10,034 nucleotides of DNA, taken from Paracoccaceae bacterium. Lineage in GTDB: Bacteria > Pseudomonadota > Alphaproteobacteria > Rhodobacterales > Rhodobacteraceae. Shown here one piece after another: positions 1 to 6,508 of this stretch. Position numbers and translations under genes: made by a program. Position 1 is the stretch's first letter. Every line of letters starts with the position of its first letter. The notes under the pieces are model-generated. The model did not search any database, was not told the origin of the DNA, and saw nothing but the letters and a program-made list of their open reading frames with translations. The stretch lies in assembly GCA_007121115.1 (NCBI GenBank), contig SKMI01000102.1, positions 1 through 10,034 of the forward strand, given 5' to 3'.

Positions 1-88
1 GGGCGCCGAGGGGGCGCTTCTACCGCCACGTCAGCAGCGCCGCCGCGCGCATCCGGGCACGCCGGCCTCCATCCACCCCGAACAGGGC

Positions 89-116
89 TTGCACGCCCCC
101 CGGTGCTGACTATAAC
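89..116 (+). promoter_or_regulatory. Candidate sigma-70 type promoter of carB
   Basis: A TATAAC box at 111-116 matches five of six bases of the -10 consensus. A weaker TTGCAC at 89-94 lies 16 bases upstream as a possible -35. Transcription would begin near 123 and give a leader of about 58 bases before the carB ATG at 181. The placement also argues against the in-frame GTG at 103 as the carB start, because that codon would lie upstream of the transcript start. This is a motif-based prediction only. Confidence 0.45.
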
Positions 117-180
117 CCGCAGCAATTTGCGCGCCGGGCAGGATCCCTGCGCGCCCCAGAAGACCAGCCCGGGGGCCGTC

Positions 181-3100
181 ATGCCGAAAAGAACCGATAT
201 CAAATCCATCATGATCATCGGCGCGGGGCCCATCATCATCGGACAGGCCTGCGAATTCGACTATTCCGGCGCCCAGGCCTGCAAGGCCCTGCGGGAAGAG
301 GGCTACCGCGTCATCCTGGTCAACTCCAACCCGGCCACCATCATGACCGACCCGGGCCTGGCCGACGCCACCTATATCGAACCGATCACTCCTGAGATCG
401 TCGCCAAGATCATCGAGAAGGAGCGCCCCGACGCGCTGCTGCCGACCATGGGCGGGCAGACCGGGCTGAACACCTCGCTCGCGCTGGAAGAGATGGGCGT
501 GCTGAAGAAATTCGGGGTCGAGATGATCGGCGCCCGGCGCGAGGCCATCGAGATGGCCGAGGACCGCAAGCTCTTCCGCGAGGCGATGGACCGGATCGGC
601 CTGGAAAACCCCCGCGCGACGATCGTGGCGGCCCCGAAGTTGGAAAACGGCAAATACGACATCAATGCCGGCGTGGCCGAGTCCATGTCCGCGCTCGAGG
701 ACATCGGTCTGCCCGCCATCATCCGCCCCGCTTATACACTGGGCGGCACCGGCGGCGGTGTGGCCTACAACCGCGACGATTACGAACGCATCTGCCGCTC
801 GGGCCTCGATGCCTCGCCGGTCGCGCAGATCCTGATCGACGAGTCGCTGCTGGGCTGGAAGGAATTCGAGATGGAGGTGGTCCGCGACAAGGCGGACAAC
901 GCCATCATCGTATGCTCCATCGAGAACGTGGATCCGATGGGGGTGCACACGGGCGATAGCATCACCGTCGCCCCGGCGCTGACGCTCACGGACAAGGAAT
1001 ACCAGATCATGCGCAACGGCTCCATCGCCGTGCTGCGCGAGATCGGCGTGGAAACCGGCGGCTCCAACGTGCAATGGGCGGTGAACCCCGACAACGGCCG
1101 CATGGTGGTGATCGAGATGAACCCCCGCGTTTCGCGCTCCTCGGCCTTGGCGTCCAAGGCCACGGGCTTTCCCATTGCCAAGATCGCCGCCAAGCTTGCC
1201 GTGGGCTACACGCTCGACGAGCTGGACAACGACATCACCAAGGTGACGCCCGCCAGCTTCGAGCCGACCATCGATTATGTGGTCACCAAGATCCCGCGTT
1301 TCGCCTTCGAGAAATTCCCCGGCGCCGTGCCCGAACTGACCACCGCGATGAAATCCGTGGGCGAGGCGATGGCCATCGGCCGCACCTTCCAAGAATCAGT
1401 GCAGAAGGCGCTGGCCTCCATGGAAACCGGCCTGACCGGGTTCGACGAGATCGCCATTCCCGGCGCCCCCGACCGTGCCGCCATCGTCAAGGCAATCAGC
1501 GCCCAGACCCCGGATCGGCTGCGGCTGATCGCGCAAGCCATGCGGGAGGGGCTGTCGGACGACGACATTCAGGCCGCCACCAGCTTCGATCCGTGGTTCC
1601 TGGCCCGCATCCGCGAGATCATCGACACCGAGGCGGCGATCCGCAAGGGCGGGTTGCCCATGACCGAAGAGGGCCTGCGCGCGATCAAGATGCTGGGCTT
1701 CACCGACGCGCGGCTGGCCACGCTCACGGGGCGCGACGAAGCGCAGGTCCGTCGCGCGCGCCACAACCTTGGCGTCACGGCGGTCTTCAAGCGCATCGAC
1801 ACCTGCGGCGCCGAGTTCGAGGCGCAGACGCCGTATATGTATTCCACCTACGAGTCCCCGGTCATGGGCGATGTGGAGTGCGAGGCGCGGCCGTCGGACC
1901 GCAAGAAGGTGGTGATCCTGGGCGGCGGGCCGAACCGGATCGGGCAGGGGATCGAGTTCGATTATTGCTGCTGCCATGCCTGTTTCGCGCTGACCGATGC
2001 GGGCTACGAGACCATCATGATCAACTGCAACCCGGAGACGGTGAGCACCGATTACGACACTTCGGACCGGCTGTATTTTGAACCGCTGACGCTGGAGCAC
2101 GTGCTGGAAATCCTGCGCGTGGAGCAGGAGCGCGGCACGCTGCACGGGGTGATCGTGCAGTTCGGGGGCCAGACACCGCTGAAACTGGCCAACGACCTGG
2201 AAGCGGCGGGTATTCCGATCCTGGGCACCTCGCCCGATGCGATTGATCTGGCCGAAGATCGCGAGCGGTTTCAGGTGCTTCTGAACAAGTTGGGGCTGAA
2301 ACAGCCGGTCAACGGCATCGCGTCCAGCCGCGATCAGGCGTTTCAGATCGCGCAGGCGGTGGGCTATCCGCTGGTGATCCGCCCGTCCTATGTGCTGGGC
2401 GGGCGCGCCATGGAGATCGTGCGCGATGACGCTCATCTGGAGCGCTACATCCGCGAAGCGGTGGTGGTGTCGGGCAAGAACCCGGTGCTGCTGGACAGCT
2501 ATCTGGCCGGCGCGGTCGAGGTCGATGTGGACGCGCTCTGCGACGGGCAGGCGGTGCATGTGGCCGGGATCATGCAGCATATCGAGGAGGCGGGCGTGCA
2601 TTCGGGCGACAGCGCCTGCTGCCTGCCACCGCACACGCTGGGCGCCGATGTGGTGGCCGAGATGAAGCGCCAGACCGAAGCGCTGGCGCGCGGGCTGAAC
2701 GTGGTCGGGCTGATGAACGTGCAGTTCGCCATCAAGGACGGCGAGATCTACGTGCTGGAGGTGAACCCGCGCGCCTCGCGCACCGTGCCCTTCGTGGCCA
2801 AGGCCACCGACAGCGCGATTGCGTCGATCGCCGCGCGGCTGATGGCGGGGGAGAAGCTCTCCGGTTTCGCCCTGCGTCCGCCCTATGACACCTCGGTCGG
2901 CCCTACGGACGTGATGCCGCTGGCCGATCCGTTGACGCTGGCCGATCCGATCACGCCGTGGTTCTCGGTCAAGGAGGCGGTGCTGCCCTTTGCGCGCTTC
3001 CCCGGCGTGGACACGCTGCTGGGCCCCGAGATGCGGTCGACGGGCGAGGTGATGGGCTGGGCGCGCAACTTCGCCCGCGCCTTCCTCAAGGCGCAGATGG

Positions 3101-3513
3101 GGGCGGGGGTGGTCCTGCCGGATGCGGGACAGGTCTTCGTCTCCATCCGTGATGCCGACAAGGGGGATAGCATGAAGGACGCGGCGCAGATGTTGGTGGA
3201 GATGGGGTTTTCCATCGTCGCCACCAGCGGCACCGCAGCCTGGCTGGCCGAGAACGGCGTGCCCTGCGAGGGTGTGAACAAGGTCTATGAGGGCCGCCCC
3301 CATATCGTCGATCTGATGAAATCGGGCGAGGTGGCGATGGTGATGAACACCACCGAAGGCCCGCAGGCGATCGAGGACAGCCGCGAGATCCGTGCCGTGG
3401 CGCTCTATGACAAGATCCCCTATTTCACCACCGCCGCCGGGGCCCATGCCGCCACGCTGGCGATCCGGGCACGGCGCGAGGATGCGATTGCCGTCCGCGC
3501 GCTGCAGGGCTGA
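181..3513 (+). CDS. carB: Carbamoyl-phosphate synthase (glutamine-hydrolysing), large subunit
   Basis: This subunit uses ammonia passed from CarA, bicarbonate and two ATP to make carbamoyl phosphate in the cytoplasm, feeding pyrimidine and arginine synthesis. The 1110-residue product has the duplicated synthetase layout. The first half opens with IIGAGPIIIGQACEFDYSG (residues 12-30). The second half opens with GGGPNRIGQGIEFDY (about 581-595). Each half has an ATP-grasp domain (AYTLGGTGGG and SYVLGGRAMEIV). An MGS-like allosteric domain covers about 983-1110. By alignment from memory to E. coli CarB, the residues lining the UMP/IMP pocket and the ornithine threonine are kept: S988, K994, T1015, T1018, K1034, N1056 and T1083. 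UMP and ornithine control is therefore plausible. E. coli CarB has 1073 residues; part of the extra length is a short insert near residue 150. The ATG at 181 is chosen because homology begins there. carA is not adjacent. Confidence 0.98.
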   Translation: MPKRTDIKSIMIIGAGPIIIGQACEFDYSGAQACKALREEGYRVILVNSNPATIMTDPGLADATYIEPITPEIVAKIIEKERPDALLPTMGGQTGLNTSLALEEMGVLKKFGVEMIGARREAIEMAEDRKLFREAMDRIGLENPRATIVAAPKLENGKYDINAGVAESMSALEDIGLPAIIRPAYTLGGTGGGVAYNRDDYERICRSGLDASPVAQILIDESLLGWKEFEMEVVRDKADNAIIVCSIENVDPMGVHTGDSITVAPALTLTDKEYQIMRNGSIAVLREIGVETGGSNVQWAVNPDNGRMVVIEMNPRVSRSSALASKATGFPIAKIAAKLAVGYTLDELDNDITKVTPASFEPTIDYVVTKIPRFAFEKFPGAVPELTTAMKSVGEAMAIGRTFQESVQKALASMETGLTGFDEIAIPGAPDRAAIVKAISAQTPDRLRLIAQAMREGLSDDDIQAATSFDPWFLARIREIIDTEAAIRKGGLPMTEEGLRAIKMLGFTDARLATLTGRDEAQVRRARHNLGVTAVFKRIDTCGAEFEAQTPYMYSTYESPVMGDVECEARPSDRKKVVILGGGPNRIGQGIEFDYCCCHACFALTDAGYETIMINCNPETVSTDYDTSDRLYFEPLTLEHVLEILRVEQERGTLHGVIVQFGGQTPLKLANDLEAAGIPILGTSPDAIDLAEDRERFQVLLNKLGLKQPVNGIASSRDQAFQIAQAVGYPLVIRPSYVLGGRAMEIVRDDAHLERYIREAVVVSGKNPVLLDSYLAGAVEVDVDALCDGQAVHVAGIMQHIEEAGVHSGDSACCLPPHTLGADVVAEMKRQTEALARGLNVVGLMNVQFAIKDGEIYVLEVNPRASRTVPFVAKATDSAIASIAARLMAGEKLSGFALRPPYDTSVGPTDVMPLADPLTLADPITPWFSVKEAVLPFARFPGVDTLLGPEMRSTGEVMGWARNFARAFLKAQMGAGVVLPDAGQVFVSIRDADKGDSMKDAAQMLVEMGFSIVATSGTAAWLAENGVPCEGVNKVYEGRPHIVDLMKSGEVAMVMNTTEGPQAIEDSREIRAVALYDKIPYFTTAAGAHAATLAIRARREDAIAVRALQG

Positions 3514-3520
3514 GGCGGGT

Positions 3521-3587
3521 AGGGGGGCGCTGCCCCCCTCGGCCTGACGGCCTCACCCCCCGGGGTATTTCGGGCAAGATGAAGGGG
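3521..3587. terminator. Convergent intergenic hairpin cluster between carB and trgB
   Basis: An 8-bp perfect stem AGGGGGGC (3521-3528) / GCCCCCCT (3532-3539) with a GCT loop starts 8 bases after the carB stop. A small GGCC-TGAC-GGCC hairpin (3541-3552) and a CCCCCCGGGGTATTT segment (3556-3570) follow, then GGGCAAGATGAAGG. No run of T follows the strong stem on either strand, so this is not a classic intrinsic terminator. It sits where two convergent genes end, so a role in 3' end formation or mRNA stability for both is likely. The arrangement resembles a recurrent post-gene element I associate with Rhodobacteraceae genomes, from memory and unverified. Confidence 0.45.
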
Positions 3588-3606
3588 GCGCAGGTGGTGT
3601 CTGCCG

Positions 3607-4725
3607 TCAGGGCGCGCGCAGGCGGTCGCGGTTGACGGCGAGCCACCAGGCGGTGGTCAGGAGCGGGCCGGTGTCGACCTCATGGCTGTCGATCAGCGCC
3701 ATCAGGCGGTCGAAGGGGATGACGTGGCTGCGGATGTCCTCGGATTCCGAGGCAAGGCCGCCGGTGCCTTCGTCCGCCGACGACAGATCGGTCAGGCCCA
3801 CGAACAGGAACAGGTATTCGCTGACCGCGCCAGGGCTGGGGTAGCAGCGGGCCACGGGGATCAGGCGGTCGAGGTGGAGGCCGGTTTCCTCGGCCGTTTC
3901 GCGGCGGGCGGCGGCGTCGGGGGGTTCGCCGGGGTCGATGCGGCCCGCGACCGGTTCCAGCGACCAGGGGTTCGGATCGCCGCGCATCTGCGGGCCGAAG
4001 CGGTACTGTTCCACCAGCATCACCCGGTCGGTGCACGGGTCGTAGGGCAGGACGGTGACGGCATCGGCCATGACCAGGCCGGCACGGGTGATCGGGGGGC
4101 TGAGGCTGCCGTCGAAACGGCGAAAGCGCAGGTCGGCCTCTTCGACACCGAAGAACCACGCGTAGGGGCGGCGCAGGGCGAGGGTCTGCACGTCCTGCGG
4201 GCCGGGCTGGCGGCGCAGGGTCGCGGGGGCGGGGTTCCGGCGGGCGCGCAGGGCGCTGTCGGTGCGGGCCAGCAGCATCGGGTAGCGTGCCTGCTGCACG
4301 GCGGGTGGAAAGCGGCGGGCAAGGTCCATCACCTCGTCCACGGATTCGACGGTGGCGGCGGCGTGGTCGCGCACCCATTGGTCGAGGTCCCATGGCTCGG
4401 CGGGCCGCAGAGCATCGCTGTCGGTGATGAAGACGCGCGCCGTGACCGGGCCTTCGGCGGTCTGCACGGGGTGCTCGCGCGGGTGGTAGTCGTAGCCGTC
4501 CTCGTAAAGGTCCAGCGCGGCGGCGCCTTCGGCATCGGTCTCCAGCAGGGCCCCCGTCGCCTGCGCGCCGGGCTGCGGCACGAGGATCGGAAAGCTCTGC
4601 CCTTCGACGCGCATCACCGCATGGTCGGGCAGCACCGCCGGTCGGGTCTGCGCGGGGCGCCCCAGCACGCGTTCCAGAAGCGGCGGATGGCGCAGGGTGC
4701 CGAACAGGAAATAGCGATGCTCCAC
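3607..4725 (-). CDS. trgB: TrgB-like Nudix hydrolase with N-terminal gamma-glutamylcyclotransferase-like domain
   Basis: The 372-residue product joins two domains. The N-terminal part (about 1-130) looks like the AIG2/gamma-glutamylcyclotransferase fold, with YFLFGTLR at 5-12 and a family-type ALDLYEDGYDY segment whose Glu75 would be the acid/base residue. The C-terminal part (about 185-372) is a Nudix hydrolase. Its box spans 261-283 and fits GX5EX7REUXEEXGU, with Thr at the first U position. An SPG at 297-299, 15 residues after the box, is the usual mark of ADP-ribose pyrophosphatases, so hydrolysis of ADP-ribose is the best guess. In R. sphaeroides, TrgB contributes to tellurite resistance. 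I chose the GTG at 4725 because it precedes the YFLFGTL motif, lies 11 bases after the trgA stop, and has AAGG 8 bases upstream. A longer in-frame start at 4878 would run far into trgA. The enzymatic substrate is not proven. Confidence 0.82.
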   Translation of the reverse strand: MEHRYFLFGTLRHPPLLERVLGRPAQTRPAVLPDHAVMRVEGQSFPILVPQPGAQATGALLETDAEGAAALDLYEDGYDYHPREHPVQTAEGPVTARVFITDSDALRPAEPWDLDQWVRDHAAATVESVDEVMDLARRFPPAVQQARYPMLLARTDSALRARRNPAPATLRRQPGPQDVQTLALRRPYAWFFGVEEADLRFRRFDGSLSPPITRAGLVMADAVTVLPYDPCTDRVMLVEQYRFGPQMRGDPNPWSLEPVAGRIDPGEPPDAAARRETAEETGLHLDRLIPVARCYPSPGAVSEYLFLFVGLTDLSSADEGTGGLASESEDIRSHVIPFDRLMALIDSHEVDTGPLLTTAWWLAVNRDRLRAP

Positions 4726-4739
4726 GCCGCTTGCCTTCA
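4726..4739 (-). promoter_or_regulatory. trgA stop overlapping the trgB ribosome-binding site
   Basis: On the minus strand the trgA stop TGA (4739-4737) runs into AGG, giving TGAAGG. The AAGG lies 8 bases before the GTG at 4725. This spacing supports GTG as the trgB start and suggests that ribosomes finishing trgA start trgB. Confidence 0.55.
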
Positions 4740-5195
4740 GCGTTGATTGCGCCGTGCTTCGGCGACCCTGAAGAAGAGCGCGCAAAGGATGCCGATCACC
4801 ATCCCGCCGATCAGCAGGAAGAGGGCGAAGTCCGGCTCGGCCATCACTTCCAGATTCTCCCGTGCGATCGCGAACCATCCCAGCAGTGCCTCGGTCACGC
4901 CGTCATACTGGCGCGCATAGCCGCGGGCGAAGACCTCCATGATGCCGAAGACGATCAGCGACCACAGGATCAGCAGCAGCACACCCTGCACGCCGATCCA
5001 GGCGGCCATTGGAATGTTGTGCCGAATGCGCCCGCCCACGAAGCTCCAGCCCACCGCCGCACCGATGACGCCGAACCAGAGCGCGGGCACGGTGCGGATC
5101 GGCGGGTCGTCGAACAGTGCATAGAACCGGTCGCCGGCGGCGACTGCGAAACCGGCGAACAGGATCAGCGCCAGAAGGCTGGTCAGGGTGGGCAT
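4737..5195 (-). CDS. trgA: TrgA family membrane protein (tellurite resistance-associated)
   Basis: This 152-residue protein has about four hydrophobic segments (near residues 4-20, 37-55, 65-88 and 121-143), so it should be a small inner-membrane protein. The pattern of an MPT start, a first helix and a YDGVTEAL stretch near residues 97-104 before the last helix matches my recollection of the Rhodobacterales TrgA family. Its immediate linkage to a trgB-like Nudix gene strengthens the call. R. sphaeroides trgAB is known to raise tellurite resistance, but the biochemical role of TrgA is unknown. It has no enzymatic motif. The ATG at 5195 is preceded by a GGGAG about 12 bases upstream. The stop overlaps the trgB ribosome-binding site (TGAAGG), suggesting translational coupling. 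Without a search, the family name rests on the combination of size, topology and neighbour. Confidence 0.75.
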   Translation of the reverse strand: MPTLTSLLALILFAGFAVAAGDRFYALFDDPPIRTVPALWFGVIGAAVGWSFVGGRIRHNIPMAAWIGVQGVLLLILWSLIVFGIMEVFARGYARQYDGVTEALLGWFAIARENLEVMAEPDFALFLLIGGMVIGILCALFFRVAEARRNQR

Positions 5196-5237
5196 GATGG
5201 TGCGGGCTCCCTCGCCGCCACGGAACTGGACGCGATC

Positions 5238-5266
5238 AGTCTAGGCGCGATGCGCGGCGCTGAAAA
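5238..5266 (-). promoter_or_regulatory. Candidate promoter of trgAB
   Basis: On the minus strand, TTTTCA (5266-5261) and TAGACT (5243-5238) are separated by exactly 17 bases. Each matches four of six consensus bases. The predicted start near 5231 leaves a leader of about 36 bases before the trgA ATG at 5195. The TTTT of the -35 box is also the T-run of the terminator-like hairpin immediately upstream, so one of the two readings may be wrong. Confidence 0.4.
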
Positions 5267-5279
5267 CCGCCTTTTGCGG
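5263..5279 (-). terminator. Weak intrinsic-terminator-like hairpin downstream of ppk2
   Basis: Read on the minus strand, CCGC (5279-5276), loop AAAAG, GCGG (5270-5267) is followed by TTTT (5266-5263). The stem is only 4 bp and the T-run only four. It could end ppk2 transcription before trgA, particularly together with the two hairpins just upstream of it. Confidence 0.3.
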
Positions 5280-5319
5280 GCTGGTCGCCCGGAGGGCGCG
5301 GGCTGGTCGCCCGGCTGGG
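5276..5319. repeat. Two tandem copies of a 22-base unit, each forming a small hairpin
   Basis: The 17-base sequence GCGGGCTGGTCGCCCGG occurs exactly at 5276-5292 and again at 5298-5314, a period of 22. Inside each copy CGGGC and GCCCG pair across a TGGTC loop. The array fills part of the 177-base gap between the ppk2 stop and the trgA start. It is not coding: 22 is not a multiple of three and no gene spans it. A 3' end or transcript-stability role for ppk2 is possible. Confidence 0.7.
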
Positions 5320-5372
5320 CGCGGACCCCGTCGCCGCGTCCGGACCGCGGGCGATCCGCAGCGCGCGGCGGC

Positions 5373-6281
5373 TCAGGCCTTGGCGAACTCGCCGGTGCGG
5401 CTGATGACGTGATGGGCGTGGCCGACGATCAGCGGATCGGGGGGAAGCGCCACGGACGGGTCCTTGTCCGGATAGTCCAGCGTGGACAGAAAGTGCCGCA
5501 TGGTGTTGAGCCGCGCGCGCTTCTTGTCCTTGGACTTGACCACCGTCCAGGGCGCATCGCCCGTGTCGGTGTAGAAGAACATGGCTTCCTTGGCCTCGGT
5601 GTATTCGTCCCATTTGCCCAGGCTGGCCATGTCGATGGGCGAGAGCTTCCAGCGCTTCAGCGGGTCGGTTTCGCGCGAGCTGAAGCGGCGGCGCTGTTCC
5701 TCGGGGGTGACGGAAAACCAGTATTTGTAGAGCCTGACGCCGGAGCGCACCAACATCCGTTCGAACTCGGGCGCCTGGCGCATGAATTCCAGATACTCGC
5801 TGCCGGTGCAGAAGCCCATGACCCGTTCCACGCCCGCGCGGTTGTACCAGGAGCGGTCGTAGAACACCATTTCGCCCGCCGTCGGCAGGTGTTCGACATA
5901 ACGCTGGAAATACCACTGGCCCTGTTCGCGCTCGGAGGGTTTGTTCAGGGCCACCACGCGGGCGAAGCGCGGGTTCAGGTGTTCGGTGAAACGCTTGATG
6001 GTGCCGCCCTTGCCCGCCGCATCGCGCCCTTCGAACAGCAGCACGAATTTCTGCCCCGTCTCCAGCGCCCATTTCTGAACCTTCAGCAACTCTGCCTGAA
6101 GCTGGGCCTTCTCGGCCTCGTAGGGCTTCCGCGCCATCTTGTAACGATAGGGGTAGCGCCCGGTCTCGAAGGCTTCGCGCACTTCGTCGGGATCGGGGGC
6201 GGCCGGGGTGGCGGCTGGCTGCGCGGGTGCGGTGACCGACGATGTGTCGGGCGCATGGGTCCGGGTGTTGTCCTTCATCAT
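5373..6281 (-). CDS. ppk2: Polyphosphate kinase 2, class I type
   Basis: PPK2 enzymes transfer phosphate between inorganic polyphosphate and nucleotides in the cytoplasm. Class I members mainly act on nucleoside diphosphates to give triphosphates. The 302-residue product has a P-loop FEGRDAAGKGGT at 83-94, a Walker B region VFYDRSWYNRAG at 139-150, and an arginine-rich lid region at about 193-212 (RRRFSSRETDPLKRW). These fit the single-domain class I family closely. Residues 1-40 are an Ala/Pro/Thr-rich tail before the conserved YRYKMARKPYEAEKAQLQ stretch. The ATG at 6281 has AGGA 6 bases upstream; a second ATG follows directly at 6278. The gene is divergent from pntA and 177 bases upstream of trgA on the same strand, so co-transcription with trgAB is possible but not shown. 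Preference for ADP or GDP cannot be read from the sequence. Confidence 0.95.
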   Translation of the reverse strand: MMKDNTRTHAPDTSSVTAPAQPAATPAAPDPDEVREAFETGRYPYRYKMARKPYEAEKAQLQAELLKVQKWALETGQKFVLLFEGRDAAGKGGTIKRFTEHLNPRFARVVALNKPSEREQGQWYFQRYVEHLPTAGEMVFYDRSWYNRAGVERVMGFCTGSEYLEFMRQAPEFERMLVRSGVRLYKYWFSVTPEEQRRRFSSRETDPLKRWKLSPIDMASLGKWDEYTEAKEAMFFYTDTGDAPWTVVKSKDKKRARLNTMRHFLSTLDYPDKDPSVALPPDPLIVGHAHHVISRTGEFAKA

Positions 6282-6311
6282 GTCCGATCCTGATTGCCAA
6301 AAGATGCGGGC

Positions 6312-6317
6312 AGTCTA
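6312..6317 (-). promoter_or_regulatory. Possible -10 box of ppk2
   Basis: TAGACT on the minus strand (6317-6312) is the same hexamer proposed as the -10 of trgAB. It would place the start near 6305, about 24 bases before the ATG. No convincing -35 is present; GGAACA at 16-base spacing matches three of six. This is a weak prediction. Confidence 0.28.
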
Positions 6318-6378
6318 CACCAATCCGGATGCCTGTTCCGTGATCGGGATCAAACGCGAGCCCATCCGGTGCAAGCAA

Positions 6379-6426
6379 GGCGCAAGGGCGTTCGGAACTT
6401 GCCCGCTTGTGAAACAAAGTTGCGCC
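6379..6426. repeat. Nested inverted repeats in the ppk2-pntA divergent intergenic region
   Basis: Perfect arms GGCGCAA (6379-6385) and TTGCGCC (6420-6426) enclose further dyads: AACTT (6396-6400) with AAGTT (6417-6421), and TTGT-GAA-ACAA (6407-6417). The stretch lies upstream of pntA between two divergent genes, where operators are expected. It could bind a regulator or fold in the pntA leader. No regulator family can be named, and I could not identify a convincing pntA promoter here. Confidence 0.45.
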
Positions 6427-6490
6427 ATGTAAGGAAGCGCCGCACCGTTATGTCGGCGGTTCGGAGATAGTGAACCATGCACCCAGGACG

Positions 6491-6508
6491 AAGGGGGGAC
6501 AACGCGTG
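6491..6508 (+). promoter_or_regulatory. Strong ribosome-binding site fixing the GTG start of pntA
   Basis: The purine run AAGGGGGG (6491-6498), followed by a 7-base spacer and GTG at 6506, sets the start of pntA. This removes 12 residues from the longest possible reading frame, which opens at 6470. Confidence 0.65.

Noticed and set aside
1..88. Possible 3' end of an upstream gene at the left edge
   Set aside because: The short open stretches in all frames show no recognisable residues, so no feature is claimed.
103..180. Upstream in-frame GTG start for carB
   Set aside because: The candidate -10 box lies inside it, and the extra 26 residues have no counterpart in the family. The ATG at 181 begins the conserved MPKRTDIKSI region.
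31..1392. Minus-strand open frame of 453 codons opposite carB
   Set aside because: It lies opposite the 5' end of an unmistakable carB. The product is rich in His, Arg, Gly and Asp with no motif, as expected from the antisense of GC-rich coding DNA.
1396..3447. Minus-strand open frame of 683 codons opposite carB
   Set aside because: Same shadow pattern. Its length reflects the codon bias of carB; there is no ribosome-binding site or recognisable domain.
3682..4746. Plus-strand open frame of 354 codons opposite trgB
   Set aside because: It mirrors the trgB codons, and the Nudix box and SPG motif support the minus strand.
4726..4878. Longer trgB start at 4878
   Set aside because: It would overlap trgA by more than 140 bases. 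The extension is out-of-frame trgA sequence, and the GTG at 4725 has a good ribosome-binding site.
4731..6293. Plus-strand open frame of 520 codons across trgA and ppk2
   Set aside because: It spans two well-supported minus-strand genes and their gap. Its composition is that of reverse-complement coding sequence.
6208..6432. Small plus-strand open frame of 74 codons crossing the ppk2 start
   Set aside because: It overlaps the ppk2 5' end antisense and has no recognisable motif. The intergenic part looks regulatory.
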